NCBI GenBank assembly: GCA_005223185.1
Contig: NJBN01000001.1
Coordinates: 505,365-569,364 of the forward strand
Direction of reading: 5' to 3'
Origin: a candidate division LCP-89 bacterium B3_LCP
Lineage (GTDB): Bacteria > Electryoneota > B3-LCP
DNA: 64,000 nt
This document shows, piece after piece, positions 34,485-44,700 of this stretch. Position 1 is the stretch's first letter. Each line of letters opens with the position of its first letter. A program made the position numbers and the translations under genes. The notes below the pieces were generated by a model. It saw only the letters and a list, made by a program, of their open reading frames with translations. It searched no databases and was not told where the DNA came from.

Positions 34485-35726
34485 CTAATCACCATTAACA
34501 GCGTCAAAGGTATAAACCAGAGAGACGCGGTTGGCTAATTGTCCGTTGTAATTAGAAACGAAGTTGGGTCCTTTAGCCAGGAAGAAGGGATCAATCTCCA
34601 GATCCAGTTCTAAATTACCGAAGTGGATCCCGGAGCCCACGTAAGTTTCCGTGTCTGCCCAGCCGAATTTATCGCTATCTTTATGCGGAGGAACGAACGC
34701 CGGGGTAAAGGTCTGTTCCCAGGATGTTGAAGTCCAGAACTTGGTAGCACCTACTCGGACGTCCCACCAGCTGGTTACGTTCCCTTCCAATCCCAGGCGG
34801 AAGTATGGAAGTACGAAGGTGGATTCAGTGGTTTCCTGCTCCATTTTGGGATTTGAACCGACAAGCTCCGCAGCTTGTTTTTCGCTTATGTATTGAAAGC
34901 CAATATCAGCGATAACCAGGATGTCGTCGTCTGGCGTCAGGTTCATACCATAGCCCAGATCAAAACCCATCTGGGAATCTTTGATGTCTAATTCGCCTGG
35001 TATGGTATTGTCATAAAATCCCTTTATGCCATTTGTTGCATACCAGAACATAACATGAGGAATACCGACATAGTCATTGCCATGATCCATCCAGTAGCGG
35101 CCAGTAGCACCGAGAAACATAATGCCATTAGGCTCATCAAGAACATCACCTGATGTACTATCATTCGTGAAGCTTGCCATTCCAAAATGCACAGCTGCAT
35201 CTAGATTGTCATTAAAGGTCAGACCGGCCATCAAATTTAGCATAAAGTTTCCTTGGGCCGCTTTACTAGTATCGGGCCATGCGCCAGTGTTCATATAATC
35301 TTCAGACCAGGAATCGCTGTAGAACGACAGACCAGCACCGAACTGGTTGTCTCCCATCGGCATTCCAAAGAAGAGATCGAGCTTATGGTCGACACCATTG
35401 TTCAGACCATTGTGATCGGGAACCCAGGGACCATAGCCAGGATCTTCAGCTACCTGTGAGAGGTAAAAACCAATAACCTTTCCATCATCACCACAATTGA
35501 AATGGGCACCCAGTCGATCTAAATCGTATACACCGGTACTCCATCCAAATTCACCGATAATCATACCACCGTAATTGACGATGGTGGAAGGATACATCCA
35601 GATGTTGGCGTCATCCTCCACGATATTGTTTGCATCACCCAAAGTCATGACTCTGGTGTCTGTTGCCCAGCAAGCCAGGCTTAAGATTAATACCAGAACC
35701 ATTGAACTCAGTACTAATTTTCTCAT
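34485..35726 (-). CDS. Predicted outer-membrane beta-barrel protein
   Basis: 413 residues with a signal peptide (LVLSSMVLVLILSLACWATD). It shows alternating polar/aromatic beta-strands throughout (GMIIGEFGWSTGVYDL; FGAGLSFYSDSWSEDY; DILVIADIGFQYIS) and a C-terminal strand RVSLVYTF, typical of outer-membrane barrels. The DTRVMTLGDANNIVEDDANIW start resembles PorV/FadL-type proteins of the FCB group, which also begin with a short plug near ARA-x-x-LG. A strong GGAGG precedes the ATG, implying high expression. Cargo or function not determined. Confidence 0.75.
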   Translation of the reverse strand: MRKLVLSSMVLVLILSLACWATDTRVMTLGDANNIVEDDANIWMYPSTIVNYGGMIIGEFGWSTGVYDLDRLGAHFNCGDDGKVIGFYLSQVAEDPGYGPWVPDHNGLNNGVDHKLDLFFGMPMGDNQFGAGLSFYSDSWSEDYMNTGAWPDTSKAAQGNFMLNLMAGLTFNDNLDAAVHFGMASFTNDSTSGDVLDEPNGIMFLGATGRYWMDHGNDYVGIPHVMFWYATNGIKGFYDNTIPGELDIKDSQMGFDLGYGMNLTPDDDILVIADIGFQYISEKQAAELVGSNPKMEQETTESTFVLPYFRLGLEGNVTSWWDVRVGATKFWTSTSWEQTFTPAFVPPHKDSDKFGWADTETYVGSGIHFGNLELDLEIDPFFLAKGPNFVSNYNGQLANRVSLVYTFDAVNGD

Positions 35727-36366
35727 GAGAACCTCCAGTTTGTCTTGTTTTGGTTTTGTTTTACAAATCTTTTGACGAATTTTCTTATGCGTTTTCGCTT
35801 TCTGTCTGTTTTGTGAAATCTTACTGTATTAAGCTTATTGAATGTCCGTCAGCAAAATATATCAGCTTCTTATTGTACTTTATCTTAGAAGATTTAAAAT
35901 GGACGTAATAGATAACCTGCCTGATAAAAATTAGATTTCTTTCTTCTTCGATCGAACGCTACGTACCCTTAAAAAAATATACTTATAAAAGTTGGATGGA
36001 AATATAGTGAAGAAATAAATCCGAGTCAACAAAAAAGAGAAAAATTCAGGATGAAGCGTAATAAAGTTTCGGTTTAAGTAAATTGCACATAGTCTTGAGA
36101 AATATCGCGTTATTTTGATTTTCGGAAATATACGGCATACTCATATTATTGTCAAGCTAAAAAACAAGAATTTAGCACGCACTTCTTTTCAATATTTAAG
36201 TTAATTTAGAGTGAAGTTATAATAATTCGAATGGATATTTTACTTGAAATCGGAGAAAAAATTGTTTATATTAACGGTCAGCCACGCCTTTGATGGAATT
36301 TTAAGGAAGATTAATTTCAAGCAGAATTGAACCTCCATAGAATCCACTTCATGAGAACAGGTTTAT
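35727..36366. other. 640-bp divergent intergenic region
   Basis: AT-rich gap between the outer-membrane protein (minus) and yebC (plus). It contains the Shine-Dalgarno of the former (35727-35736, read on minus) and a sigma70-type promoter for yebC at its right end. I saw no ORF of coding character, RNA gene or repeat. A promoter for the outer-membrane protein must also lie here but no strong match was found. Confidence 0.7.
36244..36272 (+). promoter_or_regulatory. Sigma70-type promoter for yebC-ruvCAB
   Basis: TTGAAA (36244-36249), a 17-bp spacer, TATATT (36267-36272). It lies 95 bp before the yebC ATG, leaving an untranslated leader of about 85 nt. Confidence 0.65.
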
Positions 36367-37116
36367 ATGTCCGGACATTCGAAATGGGCGACGATCCGCC
36401 GCAAAAAAGAAAAGACGGATGCAGCACGGGGTAAAGTTTTCACCAGGTTGATAAAAGAAATCTCCGTTGCTGCCCGTGCTGGTGGCGGTGATGAAACTGG
36501 CAATCCACGCCTGAGAACGGCTGTTATGGCAGCCAAAGCTGCCAATATGCCCGCAGCGAATATTGATCGTGCCATTAAGAAGGGCACTGGTGAATTACCG
36601 GGAATTGTTTACGAAGAGGTTGCTTACGAGGGTTACGGTCCCGGGGGAGTTGCTCTGCTCATCACCACGTTGACTGATAACCGCAATCGCACAGTTAGCG
36701 AAGTACGCCACTTGTTGGGCAAGGGTGGCGGTTCTCTGGGTGAGACAGGATCAGTGAACTGGATGTTCGAACGCAAAAGCTTAACAACTATTTCTGTTGA
36801 AAGAACCACAGAAGATGACCTGTTGGAGCTGCTTCTGGATCACGGCGTCGATGATATAAGGCAAGAGGGCGATTTATTTGAAGTAGTCTGCGATCCGGAG
36901 AACATGGATATTGTAAAGAACGCTCTTGATAGTGTAGGCATTGAGATAGCTTCGGCAGAAGTTACCATGATTCCCCAATCCAACATTAAAGTAGAAGATC
37001 CTAAGACGGCGGACTCTGTATTACGCCTGATGGAAGACCTTGACGATCACGATGATGTACAACAGGTCTATTCCAATTTTGACATCGATGATGAAATTAT
37101 AAATTCCGCTGGATAG
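36367..37116 (+). CDS. yebC: YebC/PmpR-family transcription or translation factor
   Basis: 249 residues, standard length. Opens with the invariant SGHSKWATIRRKKEKTDAARGKVFTRL; then GGDETGNPRLRTAVMAAKAANMP and YEGYGPGGVALL follow, all diagnostic. YebC-type proteins act as DNA-binding regulators in some species and relieve ribosome stalling in others. Directly ahead of ruvC (3 bp gap), a classic gene neighbourhood. Confidence 0.96.
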   Translation: MSGHSKWATIRRKKEKTDAARGKVFTRLIKEISVAARAGGGDETGNPRLRTAVMAAKAANMPAANIDRAIKKGTGELPGIVYEEVAYEGYGPGGVALLITTLTDNRNRTVSEVRHLLGKGGGSLGETGSVNWMFERKSLTTISVERTTEDDLLELLLDHGVDDIRQEGDLFEVVCDPENMDIVKNALDSVGIEIASAEVTMIPQSNIKVEDPKTADSVLRLMEDLDDHDDVQQVYSNFDIDDEIINSAG

Positions 37117-37119
37117 AAT

Positions 37120-37620
37120 ATGCGGATTATCGGGGTCGATCCGGGATTGGTAAGCTGCGGTGTCGGTATTGTAGATAGTTTATCAAACAACAAAGGACAC
37201 AGGGACGACATAAAATTTATTCACACAGAGGTTATAAAACCACCCAAGGGCGATCTCAGTAAACGTCTTCTCTTTCTTCATGACCACCTGGTCGATATCA
37301 TCAAACGACAAAACGCTATAGTTATGGCGATAGAGGATCAGTTCTATGGTAAGAATGTTCAGACTGCCTTTAAAACCGGACAAGCCAGGGGCGCCGCATT
37401 ATTAGCCGCGGCAAGATGTGGTCTTGATACCACCCTTTTTCCGCCAGCACGAGTTAAGCTGGCGATTGTGGGTAATGGTCGCGCCAGTAAGGAACAGGTT
37501 CGACATATGGTGGGACAGATTCTCAATTTGAAGCAGTTGCCGTCATCTCTCGATTGTTCGGATGCGCTGGCTGTAGCTATATGCAGAGCTTTCACACCGA
37601 ACCTGGTAAATTCAGCTTAG
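37120..37620 (+). CDS. ruvC: Holliday junction resolvase RuvC
   Basis: 166 residues. Catalytic acidic residues are in GVDPGLVSCG (Asp near 6), AIEDQFYGKN and LDCSDALAVAICRA. It cleaves Holliday junctions symmetrically with RuvAB. It is the second gene of the yebC-ruvCAB operon; ruvA follows after 34 bp. Confidence 0.96.
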   Translation: MRIIGVDPGLVSCGVGIVDSLSNNKGHRDDIKFIHTEVIKPPKGDLSKRLLFLHDHLVDIIKRQNAIVMAIEDQFYGKNVQTAFKTGQARGAALLAAARCGLDTTLFPPARVKLAIVGNGRASKEQVRHMVGQILNLKQLPSSLDCSDALAVAICRAFTPNLVNSA

Positions 37621-37654
37621 AATTAAATCTCGAACTTACAATATATAACGAGCT

Positions 37655-38239
37655 TTGTACGATTACTTAAGAGGCAGGATAGTTGATTCGGCGCCGGGCA
37701 GGATTGTTCTCGAAGTCAACGGAATCGGGTACTATCTTAATACGGCTGATCAACCTGGTGAAAGCTTCGGGGTAATCGGCAAAGAGGTTCAGGTTTGGAC
37801 ACATCTTCATTTGCGTGAAGATAGCCAGACGCTATTCGGATTTCCCCGGAAGCGGCAGCGTGAACTATTCAGATACCTCATCAAAGTTAACGGTGTGGGG
37901 CCCCGACTTGCAATACAGATTCTGTCCGGTATTCAGCCTGAAGAGCTGATTCAGGTTATGGCTGATGAGGACTGGAAGCGTTTGACTTTGATACCCGGAA
38001 TCGGCCCCAAAACTGCCCGCCGTCTGCTGATTCAGCTAAAGGAGAAATTAACTGATCAAGAACTGCTGTTTTCCCCAACTGAGAAAATGCCCACAGACCC
38101 CGTCTTGAGTCAGGCTTTCAACGCTCTGCAAAATTTGGGAATTCCACCAGAATCCATACGCAAGGTGTTAAAGGATCAGTCCCCAACCGAGAGCCTGGAA
38201 GAAATCGTTAAAAAAGCCTTATCTAAACTTGCCCCGTGA
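37655..38239 (+). CDS. ruvA: Holliday junction DNA helicase subunit RuvA
   Basis: 194 residues; starts with TTG at 37655-37657, chosen because the protein then begins [10 protein letters not shown], matching the family's N-terminal RuvA fold. Helix-hairpin-helix regions are [16 protein letters not shown] and [16 protein letters not shown]. The C-terminal domain ([20 protein letters not shown]) binds RuvB. Stop TGA overlaps the GTG start of ruvB. Confidence 0.95.
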   Translation: MYDYLRGRIVDSAPGRIVLEVNGIGYYLNTADQPGESFGVIGKEVQVWTHLHLREDSQTLFGFPRKRQRELFRYLIKVNGVGPRLAIQILSGIQPEELIQVMADEDWKRLTLIPGIGPKTARRLLIQLKEKLTDQELLFSPTEKMPTDPVLSQAFNALQNLGIPPESIRKVLKDQSPTESLEEIVKKALSKLAP

Positions 38240-39264
38240 GTGATAATCGCGTTACTATTCCTGAAACTTTAAGCAGTGATGCTGAACTGGATCGCTCTTT
38301 ACGTCCAACTTCTTTCGCTGAGTTTGTCGGTCAGACTCGCATGGTGGAGATGCTGCGCATTTTCATTCAGGCTGCAATTGAACGAGGTGAAGCGCTGGAC
38401 CATTGTCTGTTTTACGGTCCTCCCGGATTAGGCAAGACAACTTTAGCATACGTTTTAGCCACAGAGTTAGATGTTGGAATACGTTGTACTTCCGGACCTA
38501 CTTTAGACCGGCCCGGCGATTTAGCAGGTCTCCTGACGAATTTGCAGCCGCGCGACATTCTTTTTATTGATGAAATACACCGCTTGTCATCTAATGTCGA
38601 AGAGTATCTTTATCCTGCTCTGGAAGATTATCGGTTAGATATTGTAATTGATCAAGGTCCAGCCGCACGCACGCTTAGACTGAATTTGCCGGAGTTCACA
38701 TTAATAGGCGCAACCACTCAAGCGGGCCATTTGACGGCGCCACTGCGTGCACGCTTCGGTGTAACAGAACGTCTGGATTACTACGATGCCGATGAACTCA
38801 CCACGATCGTCAACAGATCTGCCGCCAGGATGCAGGTGGAAATAAAACCCGACGGCGCCGAAGAGCTTGCCAGACGGTCCCGCGGGACACCCCGGATTGC
38901 CAACAGACTTCTGCGGAGAGTGCGTGATATTGCTCAGGTTAAAGGGGACGGAATCATAAATCTGGCTATCGCAGATCAGGCTTTGAATTTAATGGAAGTG
39001 GATAAAATGGGATTGGATTCGATGGATCTGCGCATCCTGAATTCCATAATAGATAAATACAAAGGCGGGCCGGTCGGGCTAAAGACCCTGGCAATAACAG
39101 TTGGTGAAGATGCTCAAACTATAGAGGAATTGTATGAACCGTTCTTGATCCGCCAGGGATTTTTGGAACGAACCGCCAAAGGGCGCAAAGTTACAGAAAA
39201 CGCCTGCGAATATTTAGGACGACCCACTGCGCTGCTGCGCAGTACTCAGCAGCAAATTTTATAA
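38236..39264 (+). CDS. ruvB: Holliday junction helicase motor RuvB
   Basis: 342 residues; starts with GTG in a GTGA overlap with ruv[20 protein letters not shown], Walker [13 protein letters not shown], Walker [12 protein letters not shown], sensor [18 protein letters not shown] and the C-terminal winged helix ending in GRPTALL are all intact. It drives branch migration as a hexamer. Fourth gene of the operon. Confidence 0.97.
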   Translation: MSDNRVTIPETLSSDAELDRSLRPTSFAEFVGQTRMVEMLRIFIQAAIERGEALDHCLFYGPPGLGKTTLAYVLATELDVGIRCTSGPTLDRPGDLAGLLTNLQPRDILFIDEIHRLSSNVEEYLYPALEDYRLDIVIDQGPAARTLRLNLPEFTLIGATTQAGHLTAPLRARFGVTERLDYYDADELTTIVNRSAARMQVEIKPDGAEELARRSRGTPRIANRLLRRVRDIAQVKGDGIINLAIADQALNLMEVDKMGLDSMDLRILNSIIDKYKGGPVGLKTLAITVGEDAQTIEELYEPFLIRQGFLERTAKGRKVTENACEYLGRPTALLRSTQQQIL

Positions 39265-39359
39265 TGACAGCTTAACGCTGCATGTCGATGACGAATGATT
39301 CTAATATAAGAAGCGCTGCAATTTTACAATTATGAATGATCTACGAAAGGGGATGAATA

Positions 39360-40388
39360 ATGCGTCTTTCCGATTTTAAATTCAAGCTTTCAGAAAGTTT
39401 AATTGCCCAGACTCCCTTACCTGTTCGTGACCAATCGAGACTATTAGTTCTGCACAGAGAAAACGGTCGTATAGAAGATCGTTCATTTCGCGAAATAATC
39501 GAATATTTAAATCCCGGTGACGCCTTAATTGTCAATGAGACCAAAGTATTTCCAGCGCGATTGCACGGTCAGAAAGATAAGACCGATGCGAAGATTGAAG
39601 TTTTCCTGCTGCGGGAGTTAAATGACTCACTGTGGGAGGTGTTAGTACGACCAGCTCGAAAAGTGCGCACCGGAAATACCATCTGGTTCGCTGATGACAT
39701 AGTTTGCGAAGTTGTTGACAATACTACTTCAGGCGGCAGAGTTGTTCGATTTATATGTGATAAAGATTTTCACGATATCGTTGAAAGCGTGGGTGTTCCT
39801 CCTTTACCACCATACATAAAGAGAAAGCCCACTATTCAGGATAGAACCCGGTACCAGACTGTCTATGCCAGAGTATCCGGCGCTGTGGCGGCGCCCACAG
39901 CGGGCCTTCATTTTACCGATGAACTCTTAGCAGACATCAGTGCCAAGGGTGTACATATCATACCCATAATTCTTCACATCGGGTTGGGAACTTTCAGACC
40001 GGTATGTGTTGAAGACCTATCCAGACACCAGATGGATTCCGAATATTACGAAGTCCCCCCAAACGCTGCTGAGACCATCAACAATGTCATCACCAACGGA
40101 AACCGGATTTTAGCAGTAGGTACCACCACTACTCGTGCATTGGAAACGGTAGCAAATTTTTCCGGTGATATACGCGGGGAAAACGGTTGGACGGACAAAT
40201 TTATCTATCCTCCCTACAAGTTTCGTATTGTTAACGGACTGGTAACAAATTTCCACCTGCCCGGTTCAACCCTCATCATGTTGGTTTCTGCCTTCGCAGA
40301 TCGAGACAAGATAATGAAGGCTTACCGCCATGCCGTACGCAAGAAGTATCGCTTTTACAGCTACGGCGATGCCATGCTAATCATATAA
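39360..40388 (+). CDS. queA: S-adenosylmethionine:tRNA ribosyltransferase-isomerase QueA
   Basis: 342 residues. Family segments: LIAQTPLPVRDQSRLLVL, DALIVNETKVFPARLHG, VSGAVAAPTAGLHFT, HIGLGTFRPV and NFHLPGSTLIMLVSAF. It makes epoxyqueuosine from 7-aminomethyl-deazaguanine-modified tRNA using SAM. GGGG lies nine bases before the ATG. It sits 95 bp after ruvB, a common neighbourhood. Confidence 0.96.
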   Translation: MRLSDFKFKLSESLIAQTPLPVRDQSRLLVLHRENGRIEDRSFREIIEYLNPGDALIVNETKVFPARLHGQKDKTDAKIEVFLLRELNDSLWEVLVRPARKVRTGNTIWFADDIVCEVVDNTTSGGRVVRFICDKDFHDIVESVGVPPLPPYIKRKPTIQDRTRYQTVYARVSGAVAAPTAGLHFTDELLADISAKGVHIIPIILHIGLGTFRPVCVEDLSRHQMDSEYYEVPPNAAETINNVITNGNRILAVGTTTTRALETVANFSGDIRGENGWTDKFIYPPYKFRIVNGLVTNFHLPGSTLIMLVSAFADRDKIMKAYRHAVRKKYRFYSYGDAMLII

Positions 40389-40397
40389 ACACTCCGA

Positions 40398-41582
40398 ATG
40401 AGTACTCAGGATAATAAAGGGATAACGGCTATCATAGTAGCTGCTGGCAGCGGCGTGCGTCTGTCTGCTGACTGCCCTAAACCGCTGATTCAATTGGGGA
40501 ATCGTCCTCTGGTATCGTTCTCATTGGAAGCTTTTGAATTGTCCCCGAAGATCGGGAACATAGTGTTGGTCGCCGGGCAGAAATGGCTTAAAGAAGCTGA
40601 TGACATAAGCAGGACCTGGGCGCCCACCAAACTGTTTTCCATTGTTAAGGGTGGCAAAGAAAGATTCGATTCAGTTCGAGCCGGGATGGATAAGTTGCCG
40701 GATAATTGCAGAATCGTGGCGGTGCATGATGCTGCCAGACCGTTCATCAGCCAGCGAATAATCAACGATACTATCGGAGCTCTCGGTAAATTTCACGGTG
40801 CTGTGCCGGGAATACCGTTAGTGGATACTCTAAAAATTCAAAGCGAAGGGCTTTCCAGAGGGACGCGGGACAGGAATCAGTTCACAATGACCCAGACGCC
40901 GCAGTGCTTTCACCGGGAGATACTGGAGGAGGCATTCAGGTTAGCTGATAAAGATGGGTTTTCAGGCACCGATGACGCTTCCTATGTGGAAAGGCTGCCG
41001 GGCGCCAGAATCGCCATAGTGGATGGTGATCCTGACAACTATAAGATTACTACTGAATATGATCTCAATCGAGCCAGAACTATGCTTGCTAATTCAATAT
41101 CACATGGCTACCGCTGTGGTGAAGGGTATGACGCTCACCGTTTGGTTCCTGATAGACCGTTGATGCTGGGTGGTGTGAATATTCCCTTTGATAGAGGTTT
41201 GGAAGGTCATTCGGATGCTGACGTACTCTGTCATGCCATCAGTGATGCGCTGTTGGGTGCGGCGGCATTAGGGGATTTAGGTGCACACTTTCCCGATAGT
41301 GATCCCGCATACAAAAATATTTCCAGCGTTCTTCTGCTGGAAAAGATACACGAAATGCTTAAGGATAGCGGATTTTCAATTTCCAACGTGGATGCGACAT
41401 TGATTCTGCAAAAACCGAAAGTTGCCCCGTATATTAAGGAAATGAAGGTTAATCTGGCGAAAGCACTGCAAACGTCGCCTGAAAATATATCCGTGAAGGC
41501 AACCACTACTGAGGGTATGGGCTTCGAAGGGCGAGCTGAAGGTGTTTCCTGCAGGGTGGTGGTTATGGTGAAGGGGGATTGA
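40398..41582 (+). CDS. ispDF: Bifunctional IspD/IspF (2-C-methyl-D-erythritol 4-phosphate cytidylyltransferase / MECDP synthase)
   Basis: 394 residues fusing two enzymes of the MEP isoprenoid pathway. IspD (about 1-232): AAGSGVRLSADCPKPLIQLG at the N-terminus, VHDAARPF and DPDNYKITTEYD. IspF (about 237-394): GEGYDAHRL, GHSDADVLCHAISDALLGAA, GAHFPDSDPAYK and the C-terminal TTTEGMGFEGR. The non-adjacent pathway enzymes are commonly fused in alpha- and epsilon-proteobacteria; here the fusion occurs outside those groups. It ends a plus-strand run before a bidirectional terminator. Confidence 0.95.
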   Translation: MSTQDNKGITAIIVAAGSGVRLSADCPKPLIQLGNRPLVSFSLEAFELSPKIGNIVLVAGQKWLKEADDISRTWAPTKLFSIVKGGKERFDSVRAGMDKLPDNCRIVAVHDAARPFISQRIINDTIGALGKFHGAVPGIPLVDTLKIQSEGLSRGTRDRNQFTMTQTPQCFHREILEEAFRLADKDGFSGTDDASYVERLPGARIAIVDGDPDNYKITTEYDLNRARTMLANSISHGYRCGEGYDAHRLVPDRPLMLGGVNIPFDRGLEGHSDADVLCHAISDALLGAAALGDLGAHFPDSDPAYKNISSVLLLEKIHEMLKDSGFSISNVDATLILQKPKVAPYIKEMKVNLAKALQTSPENISVKATTTEGMGFEGRAEGVSCRVVVMVKGD

Positions 41583-41597
41583 GGGTTGTTTCCCCTA

Positions 41598-41696
41598 AGC
41601 ACCGGACTGAAGTTCCGGTGCTCACACGAAGCTTCCAATTGACTAAAGTCAATGAACTCTTCCAACCGCACTTGTGAATGAAGTGGTGAGGATTGG
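41598..41696. repeat. Second cluster of short TGAA/AAA-loop palindromes
   Basis: AGCACCGGA...TCCGGTGCT around an actgaagt core (41598-41622), ATTGACT-aa-AGTCAAT (41638-41653), and CACTT-gtgaatg-AAGTG inside CCAA/TTGG (41662-41696). These resemble the hairpins at 29731-29976 in size and loop pattern but not in stem sequence. Confidence 0.6.
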
Positions 41697-41731
41697 TATC
41701 TTAGATCGATAAAATATTTCATTCAAAATAT

Positions 41732-41765
41732 AAAAAGGCATCCCGCAGCAGCGGGATGCCTTTTT
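41732..41765. terminator. Strong bidirectional terminator between ispDF and the first C25 peptidase
   Basis: AAAAAGGCATCCCGC (41732-41746) and its exact complement (41751-41765) form a perfect 15-bp stem with a 4-nt loop AGCA; T-runs on both strands. Confidence 0.93.
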
Positions 41766-41798
41766 ATGCATTCTGATTTCTGTCTTCTGTTTTCTTCC

Positions 41799-44700
41799 CT
41801 ACTTCATCAAAACCATCTTCCTAACCGCAGTATAATCTTCTGCTTCTATACGATAGAAGTAGAGCCCGGAAGATAGGTGGCTGGCATCCCAACTAACTTC
41901 GTGGTTGCCGGCTGGGCGGTTACCATTGACCAGATCTGCGATGGTGCGTCCCTGCAGATCGAAGACGGTCAGAGTAACGTGGGCAGCTTCCGGCAGTGCG
42001 AAGCTGATGGTAGTCAGCGGGTTGAACGGGTTGGGATGGTTTTGATCTAGGGACCAGACATCCGGCACCGGCGATTGCGCAGCCGTCGATTCTCCGAACC
42101 ACCCTGTTAACAACCAGTTTTTATACGGTGAATCAATCGCCTCACCCTCTCGCTTTTCAAAAGGGAAACTGTCGGAAACGAAGATAACATCCGGATAATT
42201 GCCAACTTTCCCGTTGTATATATAATCGCCGGCAGGTGCATTTTCGGGTACGGTCTGGTTGAGGTTTCTATTCAGCGCTCCCCATGGCGCGATGGTGAGG
42301 TCTTCATGCAGAGAAAGCGGCCCGTATATCGATCCTCCCGGCAGGTTTACATCGAACCATATGTCATAGTAAATTGTATATGTTCCGGTGTTTTCAATGA
42401 ATAGATCGAAGTCGAAACTTCCCCCTGAAGCAGGAATTACTATAGGAGATCCGGACGGTGTTAATGTGATAGCCATTTCAGGCGCAGTAACAGGCGTGGT
42501 AAACAGAATCGCCGTACCGTTTTCGGTGGGATGGGCGTGGATGTCATAGAGAGCGTTATGGCGGTATTCAATGCCATCATCTTCATCGTGATTCTCTATA
42601 CCGATGGTTCCAGAAAGCAGAGAAGATCCCGACATTTCTTTATACTGGAAAATGATCTGACCGTCCCCGGTCATAGTTGGATAGTGTACAGGATCAAGCA
42701 GGATGATTTCAAAGGTTTCGAAACTGTCAGGGTCCCAATAACGGGGTACGTGATTGTATTCTACGATGAAGCGGTGATTAGTCGCATCATACCATTCCCA
42801 TACCTCACCTGAACCGGTCCACATAGGCACGAGGTCGTACCAGTACCCGGCTATCATCGCCCCCGATCCATTGGTATCGGGGATTGCATAGTTATTGTAG
42901 TAAACATCATTAGTGATTCCCATACAGATGTAACCCTTATTGGAGATGGTGAGGCTATCATAGCTGATTCCATAATACTGGAAACTGAAGGGTAATCTGT
43001 CGTGGTAAACCTGGTCTAACTGAACGAAGGGCAGCCACATACCGCTGCCTCCCGAGTCCGGGTGTAGTTCAACCCATTCATACTCGGGCATCATCGGAAC
43101 GTCGAATCCATCATAAGCCATGTATCCATAACTGTCAGGTCCGGTTGGAAAGAAGGGCAGATCACTTACTGTCGAACTGAATTCTGTAGTATTGGTATAC
43201 CCTAGATTATCAGCTACATCCAGATCAAATTCTGCTGGATAAACTGCAGGGCAGGCTGAGGAAACAGTTATGTTGAAAGTTCCCTGCGCCACTGCACCGA
43301 TGGAGATAGAACCGAAATCCACCGTCCCGGAATTGATACTTATGTAGGGATCCAAACTTGATAGAACCGCTTCCACGTTAGCGGCATCTATTGATCCGGT
43401 GTTGACGAGTGATACCAGCAAGTCCGCCGTTTCACCTGGATCTAAGTTTGTGTTACCGTTGCCACTGGCATTATCATCAATAACCAAAGACTGGAAAACG
43501 ACGTCAGGAGCATGCGCTACTACACTGAAATTGGATTCCCAGGAATTGATACCATTGGTCGTGGTGAGTAGGAAAGTTACGGGATCCCCATCTATAACGT
43601 CCGGGTCAATCTCGAATTCAAAAGCTCGATCGACCGTGTCGGGGATGCTAACCGGGATACTACCGAAATTTACCGTATTTTGGGTGATACCTACTCGCGG
43701 GTCATCCGAGTGAAGGATACCGACCACATTGCTGGCGCTGGCAATACCGATGTTCTCAACCGTAATCCCCAGTTCGACCGTTTCCGCATAATCGAGTTGA
43801 CCGTTATTATTTCCGGTTATATCATCTTGGACTATATGGTCACAATAAGTAACATACGGTCCCGAAGGAACCACGATATCCACCTCTACTATGTAGGGTA
43901 TCAAATTACCCCCGGAGACAGTCAATGTGAATATCCCCGATTGCGATGGCGCAGGATCGAATGCTAACGTAGCCTGACCAGATGCATTGGTGACAGCACT
44001 GGCATAAATTTCGTCATTCATCCCGCAGACCATCACGTCCTTAATGGGTGCATTATCGCAAGTCACTACCACCTCTAAAGAAGATCCACCCACCGGAAAC
44101 TCGTCATTATGGGTGACTAAGGGATCCCAGGGTGTATCGCTGCGCACAGATAGAGAGGGATCACCAAAGATGGTCAAGTTCTTGAATTCCCACAAAGCCC
44201 CCCATCCACTACCTACATCCATCATCAACATGGAACCGTTGAAACACAAGCCGCCGAATGTCCTCATGGAATCGGCGACCAGGAGATCCACGGCTTCATC
44301 CTGCATGTCCATCCCAGGTGTCCAGCCCATACTGGTTCTCGACATGTACGCACCGATCCCACCAGTAGGCTCCCCGGTTACATCGTGCGTGGCTCGCAGC
44401 CAGGTTTCACCCATACAGGTATTTTCCACAAAATCCCCAGTCCCGCAGGCAACATTGATGACATAAGGCAACATGTTAGAATTAACCAGCTGATTGATAT
44501 GCCAGTTGTTGTATGTTGGCGGCCCCCAACCGCCTGGCCCTCCATGCCCGCAGTAATTAAAGATGCTCCTCCCCTCATTTAATGACTTGTGAGTGATGAC
44601 CGCATTTCCCCAGGGTGCGTATGAGCTATCTACCTGTGTGTATGTGTAACCTAACAGTTTATTGGCTATAATGGTCATGTGCTCATAATCAGCTTCACCG

